DNA from: Mycolicibacterium canariasense
Lineage (GTDB): Bacteria > Actinomycetota > Actinomycetes > Mycobacteriales > Mycobacteriaceae
NCBI RefSeq assembly: GCF_002101555.1
Contig: NZ_LQOL01000003.1
Coordinates: 1 to 64,000, forward strand
Direction: 5' to 3'
Length of the DNA stretch: 64,000 nucleotides
A model generated the notes under the pieces. It ran no database searches. It was not told the origin of the DNA and was given only the letters and a program-made list of their open reading frames with translations. Within the stretch, counting starts at the first letter, position 1. Each line of letters begins with the position of its first letter. The translations under genes and the position numbers were made by a program. This document shows positions 40,314 to 49,065 of this stretch, piece after piece.

Positions 40314-42134
40314 TCACCCCTCGGTGCCGAGCCTGCCCTCGCTGAGAAGGAGGCCGCCGTCGGCGGCCGCGCGCGGATATACGCCAGCCCAGGAGCGTTC
40401 GATAAAGCGGTGCAGGCTGTCGAGCGCGTGCGGGCCGGTATCGGTACGCCACACCACGTGGCCGTCGGGCCGCACCACGACGGCACCATGGTCGCCGACC
40501 TCGAACAGATCGATGGCAGGGTGGTTCGCGTCGCCGGCCCCGCCCAGCGCGACCACGGTGAGGGGCACGGATGTGGTTGAGCCCGAAATGATGTCGATCC
40601 AGCCTTGCGGATCGGCCGTGAACACCGTGAGTCCTTTTCGTGCGATCGCACCATGGGTCGACAGCTGCGCGCCGTCGGGCCCGCTGATGATCACGTGGGG
40701 TAGGCGTGCGCCCGGATGCGTCGTCGGGTGATACAGCGCGACATCGCCCTCCGGGCACCGTCCCTCGGCGGTGTCGATCAACGGGCTGGCGTAGGCATAG
40801 CCGAATTCCAGGCCGCTGGCCACGAAGTGTTCCTCTTGTCCCGGAATGGCAGCGGCCATGCGCTGCCGTAATTTGCTGCTGCGGTCGGTCTTTCGGAGCA
40901 AGCGTTTGGTCCGTGAGGTCTGGGCGGTGGTCAGGGCGTCCGCGATGCGGGCGATCGCGGGAGCGGGCACCCTGCCCAGCGGAAGCCTGCCGATGAGTTC
41001 GGTGGCTTTGTGCAGCGAGCGATTGGTGATGCCCAATGACGCGGTGACTTCGTCGAGTTTGAAGTGGTTGTTGGTGCTCTGCTCGGCGAACCGGGTGACG
41101 ACGGGCCGCCGTTCGGTCTCGTAGGTGTCCAGCAGCGAGTCGGACGCCCCGTCCTGCAGGATCGCGGCGAGCTTCCAGGCGAGGTTGTGGGCGTCCTGCA
41201 CACCGCTGTTGAGCCCGAATCCACCGGTGTGGGGGAATCGGTGGGCGGCGTCTCCGATGAGCAGAAGCGGTCCGCTACGGAACCGGTCGGCGATCTGCTT
41301 GGTCATCGTCCACGTTCCGGTTGAGCGGATCTGGTATTCGGTGGATCCGATCACGTTGGGCAGTATGGCGTTCCAGTAAGTCCGGCTGTCGCTCGCGATC
41401 GATTGAGCAGCGTGCAGGTACGGAGTCATCAACACGTAGTCGTCATCGGCGTGGGCGATCATCACCCCGCTGAACCGTGGGTGGTAGATCCAGCTGAGCA
41501 GGGGCCGGCTGGCGCCGTCCGGATACAGTTCGGGCGCGTGGAAGAAGACGCTACCCATGTTGGCCAGCACCGGACCGGTCATGGCGATACCGGCGGCATC
41601 GCGCAGCGTGCTGTTCGCCCCGTCTGCGGCGACGACGAATCGCGGTGCGATGACGGCCGAATCGCTGCCCTGCGACCGCAAGGTCAGCCGCTCGCCATTG
41701 AGATCAGCGCGCCAGCCGCGGCGAAAGTCGACGAGGGGTTCGCTCTCCAGGGCCTTCCACAGCTCCGGCATCAACAGGTGCTGACCGATGTGAGAGATGA
41801 GAAACGAGCTGTGCGTGCGCACTTCGGCGAGTCGGTCAGGTTGGGAGAGCAGATCGATCTCACCGATCGGGTCGGATCGCACATCGGTGCACCAGCGGAT
41901 GATGTTCACGGTGTCGATCGGCGGGGTGATCGCCTCCAGGGCGCGTCCCAGTTCGGGGGAGGCCTGGTTCCAGATCTCCAGAGTGCGGGCGTTGATGACG
42001 TGGGCGGCTGGATGCAGTCGGGTTTCCCGGCGCTCGTCGACGACGGTGCTCTCGATGCCGTATCGGGCCAGCAGTAAGGCGAGGGTGGAGCCCGCGGCCC
42101 CGGCGCCGACGATGACGATCGCTTCAGTGGCCAT
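40314..42134 (-). CDS. FAD-dependent aromatic monooxygenase
   Basis: 606 residues. IVIVGAGAAGSTLALLLARYGIESTVVDER (GxGxxG and acidic end), AADGANSTLRDAAGI (DG motif), LLLIGDAAHRFPHTGGFGLNSGVQDAHNLAWKL (second FAD motif), and a C-terminal thioredoxin-like extension that gives it about 600 residues, the PheA/TetX-type phenol hydroxylase size. Distinct from the two MhpA-like genes at 15778 and 18654. ATG 42134 lies 3 nt after the VOC gene stop. Probable role: hydroxylating a phenolic ring before extradiol cleavage by the neighbouring enzyme. Confidence 0.88.
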   Translation of the reverse strand: MATEAIVIVGAGAAGSTLALLLARYGIESTVVDERRETRLHPAAHVINARTLEIWNQASPELGRALEAITPPIDTVNIIRWCTDVRSDPIGEIDLLSQPDRLAEVRTHSSFLISHIGQHLLMPELWKALESEPLVDFRRGWRADLNGERLTLRSQGSDSAVIAPRFVVAADGANSTLRDAAGIAMTGPVLANMGSVFFHAPELYPDGASRPLLSWIYHPRFSGVMIAHADDDYVLMTPYLHAAQSIASDSRTYWNAILPNVIGSTEYQIRSTGTWTMTKQIADRFRSGPLLLIGDAAHRFPHTGGFGLNSGVQDAHNLAWKLAAILQDGASDSLLDTYETERRPVVTRFAEQSTNNHFKLDEVTASLGITNRSLHKATELIGRLPLGRVPAPAIARIADALTTAQTSRTKRLLRKTDRSSKLRQRMAAAIPGQEEHFVASGLEFGYAYASPLIDTAEGRCPEGDVALYHPTTHPGARLPHVIISGPDGAQLSTHGAIARKGLTVFTADPQGWIDIISGSTTSVPLTVVALGGAGDANHPAIDLFEVGDHGAVVVRPDGHVVWRTDTGPHALDSLHRFIERSWAGVYPRAAADGGLLLSEGRLGTEG

Positions 42135-42137
42135 GTC

Positions 42138-42821
42138 TCACAGTGTCTTCCAGTTGATGGCGCGCTTGTTCGACCGAGGTTTGGTGCCGGGGCGGGTGCC
42201 GGCGCCCGGCTTGAGCAGATCCTCTCGGGCCACGCCAGCGCGAAGCTTTTCGAGCAGGTAGTCCGGGTCGATGTTGGTGCCGATCGGGTTCTCCTCGAAC
42301 GTGTGACTGTTGAAGTATTCGGCGGTCTGCTGCGCGGTGGGGAAGTTCTCGGTCTGGAACTCCAGCCGGATTCCCTCCGGATCCTCGTAGTACAGGCTGG
42401 TCGTGGGTCCGTGGTTGATGGACCAGACCGGGGTGATCCCCACGTTCTTGAGCCGTTCGTAGGTCAGCAGCAGCCTCTCCACGGAGGTGAAGGTGAAGGC
42501 GAGATGGTCGATGCCGTAGGTCTTTCGGCGCCAACGCGACAGGGGAAAGACGTGCCGCAGTGGCGGCGGGAGCTTCACCAGCGCCAGTCGGTGGCTCTCG
42601 TGATCCCAGGTGAGGAACGCGATCTGGTTGTCCTCGTGGACGACACGGGCACCGAAGACGTGTCCGTACCAGTCGATCATCTCGCTGCTACGCGCGGTCT
42701 TGACCACCCAATGGGCGATGAAGTCCGGGACCAGGCGGTCGGGAAGTCGATCGAGATCCGGTGTTGGAGTGGTGCCGTTCTTCGGATCAGACGGATGCAG
42801 TGGGCTCGGCGTGGCACTCAT
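42138..42821 (-). CDS. VOC-family extradiol dioxygenase-like protein
   Basis: 227 residues from ATG 42821. One VOC repeat pair with likely metal ligands His in FIAHWVVKT, His in GIDHLAFTF and Glu in GIRLEFQTE, matching the Fe/Mn facial triad of extradiol dioxygenases. A ~50-residue basic C-terminal tail follows. Shorter than the dioxygenase at 23091 and without its extra N-terminal module. Placed between an FAH hydrolase and a ring hydroxylase, it is the best candidate for ring cleavage in this module. Confidence 0.82.
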   Translation of the reverse strand: MSATPSPLHPSDPKNGTTPTPDLDRLPDRLVPDFIAHWVVKTARSSEMIDWYGHVFGARVVHEDNQIAFLTWDHESHRLALVKLPPPLRHVFPLSRWRRKTYGIDHLAFTFTSVERLLLTYERLKNVGITPVWSINHGPTTSLYYEDPEGIRLEFQTENFPTAQQTAEYFNSHTFEENPIGTNIDPDYLLEKLRAGVAREDLLKPGAGTRPGTKPRSNKRAINWKTL

Positions 42822-42834
42822 GGCGGTCCTCCTC

Positions 42835-43794
42835 TCAGGAGTGCGGAGCGATGATGGTGGTCCGCTGGGTGCCCAGGTCGAGTGTCCCGGCGGCGTTACG
42901 GATGGAGGCGGTGACGACGTCACCGGGCTTCAGGTAGGGCTTGCGCTGGTTGAGCTTGACGAACGCCGCCCACAGCTTGTCCTCGGGGAGCAGAGCCGTT
43001 GCCAGGCGGCGGACGAAGGGCGGCGGCGAGCCCGCCACGATGCCATGGGGGGTTCCGGTCAGCAGTACGTCGCCCGGGTCCCAGTTGCAGAATTCGCTGA
43101 GTTCGGTGAGCGTCTCGGCGGGCCGGTACAGCATGTTGCCGGTGTTGTCGGACTGCCGCAACGATCCGTTGACCTCCAGGCGCAGCTCGAGGTCGTCGAT
43201 GAGTCGGAGATCTTCGGGCTCGAGCACCGCCAGGACCGGCCCCAGCGGACAGAAGCCCCGATAGCTCTTGCCCTTCAGGAACTGGCCCTGGGGCAGCTGG
43301 ATGTCGCGGGCGGACAGGTCGTTGCCGATGGTGACGCCGAAGACGTACTCGTGCAGGTTCTCGGCGGTCACGGTGGTCGGCGCGTGCACCGTTCCGTGCA
43401 GAACCAGCGTCAGCTCGATCTCGTAGTCGAGCAGGGTGACGTGAGCCGGACGGGTGACCGGGTCGCATGGACCGGTGACGGCGGCGTCGGTCTTGTCGAA
43501 GAACAGGTTGAAGTCGCGTTTGTCGGGGTTCATCCCCGACTCGATCGCGTGCTCTCGGTAGTTCACGCCCTGGCACATCACCCGGCAGGGTGTGGTCACC
43601 GGTGAGAGCAGTGCGACATCGGTCAACTTCACCGAGCCCTGTTCGGCCGCCGCCGCCGTCCAGTCGGGCCTGCCGTGTTCGATGAGGTCGGCGGTGCGGG
43701 GATAGTCGCCGGTGAGCGGCGCGATGACCGCACCGCTGAGCACCCCCCACGTGGGTCGCTCGTTGTGCTCGTATCGGACGAGGTGTACGACCAT
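42835..43794 (-). CDS. FAH-family hydrolase
   Basis: 319 residues from ATG 43794, GGGAG ribosome-binding site 7 nt ahead; a TTG two codons earlier is less likely. Signatures: CQGVNYREHAIESGMNPDKR, LLDYEIELTLVLHG (metal Glu), GNDLSARDIQLPQGQFLKGKSY, GDVLLTGTPHGI. It is a clear paralogue of 22156-23094, with the same order of motifs. It should hydrolyse or isomerise the ring-cleavage product of the dioxygenase-like gene behind it (13 nt gap). Confidence 0.9.
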   Translation of the reverse strand: MVVHLVRYEHNERPTWGVLSGAVIAPLTGDYPRTADLIEHGRPDWTAAAAEQGSVKLTDVALLSPVTTPCRVMCQGVNYREHAIESGMNPDKRDFNLFFDKTDAAVTGPCDPVTRPAHVTLLDYEIELTLVLHGTVHAPTTVTAENLHEYVFGVTIGNDLSARDIQLPQGQFLKGKSYRGFCPLGPVLAVLEPEDLRLIDDLELRLEVNGSLRQSDNTGNMLYRPAETLTELSEFCNWDPGDVLLTGTPHGIVAGSPPPFVRRLATALLPEDKLWAAFVKLNQRKPYLKPGDVVTASIRNAAGTLDLGTQRTTIIAPHS

Positions 43795-43905
43795 CGACAA
43801 ACTCCCGCGTCTGCCCGTCGTTCGACCGGCTCCGTACCAGTCAACTGAGCAGCACTGCCGTGACGCCTGGTCTCAAGTACGAATTTGCCAAGCTTTGACT
43901 GGGTT

Positions 43906-45204
43906 TCAGTCCAACTCGTGCTTCGCGGGCCGCAGCACCGTCTCGCCGAGCTCCTCGACCAAGGTCAGTGCGGCGTGCAGCTGCAAGCGCCGAACCGTCG
44001 CCGGTCGGCCTCGAAGTTGTTCGGCCCGCTGCACGCGGTAGGCGACAGTGTTGCGGGCGATGTGGAGGTCGGCCGCGGTGCCGGCCAGACTCCTGTCGCG
44101 GTCGAGATAGCACTTGAGGGTGCGACGCATCGTGACGACGGATTCGATGTCGTCGACCAAGCCGCCGAGTTCGCGGGCGACGAACCCGCGGGCCGCGGGC
44201 AGGTCGGCGCTGAGCATCGCGACGAGGTCGAGATCCTCGTAGCAGAACCACCCCGCGTCGCGCGTGGACAGTGCGCCCACTCGTGCCGCCTCGGTCGCCT
44301 GCTCGTGGCTGCGACGGAATCCCTCGACGCCGGCACCCGGCGCCCCGATCGCGATGCGAACGCCCGGGGGCGGAGGCGTCGAGGGCGCAACCGCCTCCGG
44401 CGGATGCGATATTCGCGAGCCCCAGGCCCAAACCCGTTGGGCGCCAACCGGAAGTACGAGTGTCGAGACGCACCCCGCCGCGGCGAGGATATCGGACGCC
44501 GTGGCTCTGAGCTGAGTCGATTCGGCGGGCACGCTCGAATCCGGCCAAACGATCATCGCCAGGTGCCAGCGGCTCAGGTCGTAACCCAGGATCCGGGTGG
44601 CTCTGTCCATCGGCACGGCGGTGCCCTGGAGTAGGTCTTCCACGATTCCCGCGCGAAGGGCGATCGAACTGGTCAACCACGCCTCGTGGGCACGGGCGTA
44701 TTCGTCGGCCATCCGTTTGGTCAGCACATCGACAATGCCGAACAGCACTTCATTGATGCGCCGCATCTCGACGAATCGCTGCGCCTCGGGCACCACACGT
44801 TCGGCAGCGTCGAGCAGCACGCTCGTGGCGGTGGAATGCGCAACGTGGATGCTGCGCAGCATGTGCTCCATGCCGATGCCCCGGGAGACCACTTCCATCG
44901 GTCCCGCGAAGATCTCCGGCATGGCGGCCAGCGACACCTGGTCGCCTCGCTCGAGGGCGATCAGCGTGCCCAGTGCGACGGCCTCGCAGCCCTTGGCGAT
45001 CTCGGTGGCGATGGCGTCGACGGCCAGTTCCGGGATCGCGGCGGTGATATCGGCCGTCATCTGCGCGCCGAGTTCCACCGCCCAGGCGGCCGGCCCCGGC
45101 CCCAGCACCTCGGCGACAAGTGTGGCCCGGTCGGGAAGCACCGACTCCCTGGGAAATGCTTCAGGCGAACGCGGTTCGAGGTCGGCGAACCAGGGACGGT
45201 TCAT
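43906..45204 (-). CDS. PucR/CdaR-family transcriptional regulator
   Basis: 432 residues from ATG 45204, overlapping the P450 stop (ATGA). The N-terminal ~280 residues form a sensory region with a GGDEF-like part; the C-terminal HTH_30 domain is conserved: LKCYLDRDRSLAGTAADLHI and NTVAYRVQRAEQL. PucR-type proteins respond to purines or aromatic compounds and activate adjacent catabolic genes. It is translated from the same message as the P450 and lies 111 bp upstream of the FAH-VOC-monooxygenase genes, which it probably controls. Confidence 0.9.
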   Translation of the reverse strand: MNRPWFADLEPRSPEAFPRESVLPDRATLVAEVLGPGPAAWAVELGAQMTADITAAIPELAVDAIATEIAKGCEAVALGTLIALERGDQVSLAAMPEIFAGPMEVVSRGIGMEHMLRSIHVAHSTATSVLLDAAERVVPEAQRFVEMRRINEVLFGIVDVLTKRMADEYARAHEAWLTSSIALRAGIVEDLLQGTAVPMDRATRILGYDLSRWHLAMIVWPDSSVPAESTQLRATASDILAAAGCVSTLVLPVGAQRVWAWGSRISHPPEAVAPSTPPPPGVRIAIGAPGAGVEGFRRSHEQATEAARVGALSTRDAGWFCYEDLDLVAMLSADLPAARGFVARELGGLVDDIESVVTMRRTLKCYLDRDRSLAGTAADLHIARNTVAYRVQRAEQLRGRPATVRRLQLHAALTLVEELGETVLRPAKHELD

Positions 45205-46511
45205 CGACTGCGCCGGTGGACGACGGCGACCGCGCCGGCCGCAGGGGCATTGGCGATGCCCCGCGATCGCGATCGTTCGTCGGCCTCCGACGTGGGTTCG
45301 AGTGTGTAAGTGCGCAGAAGCTCCCGCAAGGTGATGAGCATTTCGGTGTTGGCGAACGCGGCACCGACGCAACGGCGCAGACCGCCCCCGTACGGGATCC
45401 ACGCGCTGGTGTCCGGTTTGGTGTGCAGGAACCGGGTGGGGTCGAAGCGGGCCGGGTCGGCGTAGTTGGCGGGGGAGCTGTGCGAGAGCGCAATGCTCGC
45501 GATGACGGTATGGCCCGCGGGCAGGACCCAGTCACCCAGACGAGTTCGACCTGTCGTCACGCGCAGCACGCCGGGGATCACCGGCCGACTGCGCTGCACC
45601 TCCCAGACCGTGGCTTGCAGCAGATCCGAGCCGCCGGTATCGACCTCCTCGAACAGCTGCGACAGCACCTCCGGGTGGCGCCGCAACCGCTCCACGGCCC
45701 AGGCCAGCGTGGTGGCCGTGGTCTCGTGTCCGGCAGCGAGCAGCGTTTGCAGTTCGTCAATGATGTGGTCGTCGGGAATCGGCCGGCCATCCTCGTCTCT
45801 GGCGGCCACCAGCATGGAGAGCACGTCTGTGCGCTCGTGCAGATCCGGTGCCGCCCTGGCATCGCGGATCAGGGAGCCGATGAGATCGTCGCACTGACGC
45901 CGCATACGCTCCAGGCGTCCCCACGGGCTCCATCGCCCGACGTCGCGACGTAAACCCGGGGGCAGCACGGTGAGCCGGGATGCCAGCAACACCGCGGGCG
46001 GAAGCAGCTCCCGCAGAGCCGCCAGCTCGGGCCCTTCGGCGCCGAACACCGCACGCAGAATGGCATTCAAGGTGATGCGCATCATCGACGGCAGTGTGGC
46101 GAACGGTGTCGCGGTCGGCCAGGTGGACAGCTCGCGCGCCACTTCCTCTTCGATGATCTGCTGATAAATCGGCATCCGTTTGCCGTGAAGCGGCGGCATC
46201 AGCAGCTTCCGCCGAGCCAGATGTGGTGCACCGTTGAGGCTGAAGGTGGAACCCGGGCCGATGACGTCGCCCAGATTGGTGATCGTCTGCACGAGATCTC
46301 CCGCGGTGAACAACTCCTTGATCAGATCGGGGTCACTGAGCACGACGGTGTCGCCGAACAGTGGAAGCGACGCGCTGAACGCCGCGCCGTGGCGCTGGCG
46401 GGCGTATTCGAGCGCCCGTGGCCGGGCGACGAGCATGGCCGCGCCCTGAACGATCCGCGGAAGGCCGACGCCGGGTGGCAACCGCACCGGGTCGCAGGTG
46501 AGCTGAGCCAA
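45201..46511 (-). CDS. Cytochrome P450
   Basis: 436 residues from TTG 46511, which has a GAGGGG box 6 nt ahead; the next in-frame start, GTG 46556, sits inside an operator and lacks a ribosome-binding site. Landmarks: I-helix LLAAGHETTATTLAW, ExxR in EVQRSRPV, heme loop YGGGLRRCVGAAFAN with the Cys ligand. The CYP-type layout (PxxLPP start, long central loop) is that of a mycobacterial class I/III enzyme, different from 17452-18642. It is regulated together with PucR and probably by the divergent TetR. Confidence 0.9.
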   Translation of the reverse strand: MAQLTCDPVRLPPGVGLPRIVQGAAMLVARPRALEYARQRHGAAFSASLPLFGDTVVLSDPDLIKELFTAGDLVQTITNLGDVIGPGSTFSLNGAPHLARRKLLMPPLHGKRMPIYQQIIEEEVARELSTWPTATPFATLPSMMRITLNAILRAVFGAEGPELAALRELLPPAVLLASRLTVLPPGLRRDVGRWSPWGRLERMRRQCDDLIGSLIRDARAAPDLHERTDVLSMLVAARDEDGRPIPDDHIIDELQTLLAAGHETTATTLAWAVERLRRHPEVLSQLFEEVDTGGSDLLQATVWEVQRSRPVIPGVLRVTTGRTRLGDWVLPAGHTVIASIALSHSSPANYADPARFDPTRFLHTKPDTSAWIPYGGGLRRCVGAAFANTEMLITLRELLRTYTLEPTSEADERSRSRGIANAPAAGAVAVVHRRSR

Positions 46512-46523
46512 GGTTTCCCCCTC

Positions 46524-46565
46524 GGTACGTTCGTGTACTAACCCACAGTAGTACACGTATGTACC
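46524..46565. promoter_or_regulatory. Extended 42-bp inverted repeat between P450 and TetR
   Basis: The core is CGTGTACTA, 8 bp, TAGTACACG (46532-46557), exact in both arms. The symmetry goes on outward to 17-nt arms with 15 matches, reaching 46524 and 46565. It covers the region between the divergent start codons, so the TetR at 46579 is the probable ligand-responsive repressor here. Confidence 0.65.
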
Positions 46566-46578
46566 GGGGAGGGATCGT

Positions 46579-47232
46579 GTGGATCTACGATCGGACCGGC
46601 AGAAGGGACGGGACGTGGAGGCAGTGGCGGTACCTGGACACGCGCGCCTGCCCGGCGGTGATCCGGCGTTCTATCGCCGCCGGATCTTGGAAGCGATGGC
46701 AGAGTGCATCGCCGAGGTGGGCTACGCGAACACCATGGTGGCCGATGTCGTGCGCCGGGCCCGCACGTCGAAGTCGAAGTTCTACGCCGAGTTCTCCGAC
46801 CGGGAGGCGTGTCTGGTCGCCCTGCTCTCGGAGACCAATGACGCCAATCTCGCCGAGGTGGCGGCCGCCGTGGATCCGGCCGCACCGTGGCAGACCCAAG
46901 TACGCCAGGCGGTGGAAACCTGGTTCGACTGGGCCGAACGGCGGCGCCCGCTCACACTCACCTGGATCCGCGACGTGCCGGCACTGGGTCCGTCGGCGCG
47001 TTCCCTGCAACGCGTGGCGATGGAACGTTTCGTCGAACTGGTTCGCACACTCAGTGACACCGACGAATTGAAGGCCATCGGCATCCAACCCGTGCCCCAC
47101 GCGCGCGCGGTGCTGCTGATCGGGGGCCTTCGGGAATTGGCGGCGCACACCGTCGAACACGACCGGCCCCTGGCCGCGGTGACCGAAGAGGCCGTCCGCA
47201 GCGCCATCGCACTGATCAACCCTGCTGATTGA
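46579..47232 (+). CDS. TetR-family transcriptional regulator
   Basis: 217 residues from GTG 46579, GGGGAGGG ribosome-binding site. HTH: FYRRRILEAMAECIAEVGYA, then ADVVRRARTSKSKFYAEFSDREACLVALL (residues ~30-80). C-terminal domain with the RELAAHTVEHDRPLAAVTEE end typical of the group regulating P450s in mycobacteria. Divergent from the P450/PucR genes with a long operator in between. Confidence 0.9.
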   Translation: MDLRSDRQKGRDVEAVAVPGHARLPGGDPAFYRRRILEAMAECIAEVGYANTMVADVVRRARTSKSKFYAEFSDREACLVALLSETNDANLAEVAAAVDPAAPWQTQVRQAVETWFDWAERRRPLTLTWIRDVPALGPSARSLQRVAMERFVELVRTLSDTDELKAIGIQPVPHARAVLLIGGLRELAAHTVEHDRPLAAVTEEAVRSAIALINPAD

Positions 47233-47239
47233 GACGTGG

Positions 47240-47258
47240 CTGGGCGCACTTGGCCCAG
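47240..47258 (+). terminator. Hairpin after TetR gene
   Basis: CTGGGC-GCACTTG-GCCCAG forms a 6-bp GC-rich stem with a 7-nt loop, 7 nt after the TetR stop. No U-run follows, as is usual for mycobacterial hairpin terminators. Confidence 0.4.
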
Positions 47259-47436
47259 AAGGGTTTCGGTCGCTATTGTCGGCAACGTGAACATCCGAGT
47301 CGAGGAGGTCGTCGGCGCTCGCGCCGACATCAGATGACCGCGCCCCGTCGCCGACCCGTTGGGCCGGCGGCGCAGTCGTCCCTTTACTCATGGACCGCAC
47401 CCGTGTGCGCTCCCTCTTTCCAGGATGGATTCACCA

Positions 47437-47931
47437 ATGAACTCCTACACGCGTTCCCAGATCCTCGGTGCCTTCCGCGGTGCCACCCGCAGCGAGGTCA
47501 AAAAGGTCACCTTCGCCGTGGATTTCGATGCCGTCGAGTTCGGCACATTGGAGTACTACGGCTGGGCCGACCCCAAGATCCCGCGCCGTGCCTACCTCGT
47601 GGTCGAGCGGCCCGACGGGCCGATTGCGCTGCTGCTGAGCCGGGCCGCCGTCAAGCCCCGGGGACGCGCCATGTGCACGTGGTGCAACGACGTGAACCTC
47701 ACCGACGAAGCGGTGCTCTACACCGTCCGTCGAGGCGGCGCAGCGGGCCGTAAGGGGGACACCATCGGCACGTTGATCTGTGCGAATTTCGGCTGCTCCC
47801 GGCATGTACGGCAGCTACCGCCCGCCTATCACAAGGACACCGATCTCGAACGGCTACGCGAAGAGCGGACCGAGGAGTTGCGGCGCAAGGTGCACGGTTT
47901 CGTCGACAAGGTCCTCTCGACCGAGGACTGA
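47437..47931 (+). CDS. FBP-domain zinc protein (FusB/EF-G-binding-like)
   Basis: 164 residues from ATG 47437. The C-terminal half carries a treble-clef zinc site: CTWC about residue 77 and CANFGC-S-R-H about residue 114, as in the FBP C-terminal domain of FusB/YwbD-type proteins that bind elongation factor G. The N-terminal half (SQILGAFRGATRSEVKKVTF) fits the helical part. In Gram-positive bacteria this domain can give fusidic acid resistance, but for mycobacterial members no such role is established. It is convergent with the serine hydrolase, 9 nt apart. Confidence 0.85.
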   Translation: MNSYTRSQILGAFRGATRSEVKKVTFAVDFDAVEFGTLEYYGWADPKIPRRAYLVVERPDGPIALLLSRAAVKPRGRAMCTWCNDVNLTDEAVLYTVRRGGAAGRKGDTIGTLICANFGCSRHVRQLPPAYHKDTDLERLREERTEELRRKVHGFVDKVLSTED

Positions 47932-47940
47932 CTGCGGAGC

Positions 47941-48831
47941 TCAGATCCTGCCGCTCGGGAACATCGTCCTGACGGCTTGGGTGATGGTGGCGCGGGCCGC
48001 GGCCGCGTCACCGGGCTCCAGCGAGCTGATCGCCATCACATAGCGGCGATCGGGTCCGATCACGCCGGTCGACACGTGCAACTGATTGCTGCCGTTCCAG
48101 CAGCAGAACCAGCCCTGCTTCACCGCAACCGGCTCGGCGGCGAGCCCCTCGGGGATCCCGAACCGCTGCGGGTACCCGTCGAGTCCCGTGGGTGTGGACT
48201 GTGCGAGGTCGTTGATGATGACATCGGCCTGCTCGGGCGGCAGCCCACCGGTGCCGTCCAGGAGCATGTCGTAGTAGCGGACGAGATCGCTTGCGGTGCT
48301 TTGCGTGACGTCCCAGTGCCCGTTGTAGGGCGCCGTCGTCGCGGCCAAACCGTACCGGGCGACCACGCGCGCGATGACGGCGTTGCGGCCGCTGCGATCC
48401 CAGAACATCTGGGCCGCACCGTCGTCGGAGGAGCGCAGCATGGTGTCCAGTGAGCTGCGGTCGGCGGGCGTCAGTTTCGTCTTGCCCTGCGACTCCTGCA
48501 GCAGCAGGTCGTCGGCGATGAACAGCTTCACCACCGAGGCGATCGGGAACGGCTTGTTGCTCCCGTTCGAGACGATCTGACCGGTGTTGCGGTCCAGCAC
48601 AACGGCTTCGATGTCAGCTCCGGACGCTGCCGCGTCCGCGGTCGCCTTGCGAATTCGGGCATCGAGCCCGTCGAGCGCGACCGTCGGCTCGTCGGGTGGG
48701 GCCTCGGCGACGACGGCGGGCCCCTGCGGTGCCGGTGACGCATTCCCCGCCGCTGCATCGCACGCGTTCACCAGCAGTGCCGCGCAGGCGATGGCGAGTG
48801 TGGTCATCGCCCAGTTCGGCCGCTGACGCAT
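47941..48831 (-). CDS. Class A beta-lactamase-like serine hydrolase lipoprotein
   Basis: 296 residues. A signal peptide with a lipobox L-L-V-N-A-C (Cys24) is followed by a Pro/Ala linker, so the protein is anchored outside the membrane. The penicillin-binding fold has S99-V-V-K102 (SxxK), S135-D136-D137 where class A beta-lactamases have SDN, and VKQGW where they have KTG. The changed SDN and KTG motifs argue against efficient beta-lactamase activity; a D,D-carboxypeptidase or esterase-type role in the cell envelope is more likely. The gene is divergent from the sugar transporter operon. Confidence 0.85.
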   Translation of the reverse strand: MRQRPNWAMTTLAIACAALLVNACDAAAGNASPAPQGPAVVAEAPPDEPTVALDGLDARIRKATADAAASGADIEAVVLDRNTGQIVSNGSNKPFPIASVVKLFIADDLLLQESQGKTKLTPADRSSLDTMLRSSDDGAAQMFWDRSGRNAVIARVVARYGLAATTAPYNGHWDVTQSTASDLVRYYDMLLDGTGGLPPEQADVIINDLAQSTPTGLDGYPQRFGIPEGLAAEPVAVKQGWFCCWNGSNQLHVSTGVIGPDRRYVMAISSLEPGDAAAARATITQAVRTMFPSGRI

Positions 48832-48973
48832 AGCTGTCCTCCCAGTGCTGATCCGGCGAAGCAGGGCCCACGCCGCCCCTACTCGGTTTTCCCCAACTTA
48901 GCCGGTTTAACCAGATCGCACCGAGGTCGGCTCCGTGCTCGCCGGCCCGGCCGAAATCCGTCCCGACAATTTC

Positions 48974-48999
48974 GCGCAAGCGCATGCGCAAGCGCTTGC
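48974..48999. promoter_or_regulatory. LacI-type operator GCAAGCGCTTGC and upstream direct repeat
   Basis: GCAAGCGCTTGC at 48988-48999 is a perfect 12-bp palindrome with the central CG of LacI-family operators. GCGCAAGCGC occurs twice, at 48974 and 48986, so the site is partly duplicated. It is 67 bp before the substrate-binding protein start, a promoter position. The LacI protein encoded at the end of the same operon is the obvious binder. Confidence 0.75.
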
Positions 49000-49065
49000 C
49001 TACGTCCTAAGCTCCTGCAGAACACGCGGCGCGGTCAGCGTTGCACCAGGGACAAAGGAGTCCAG

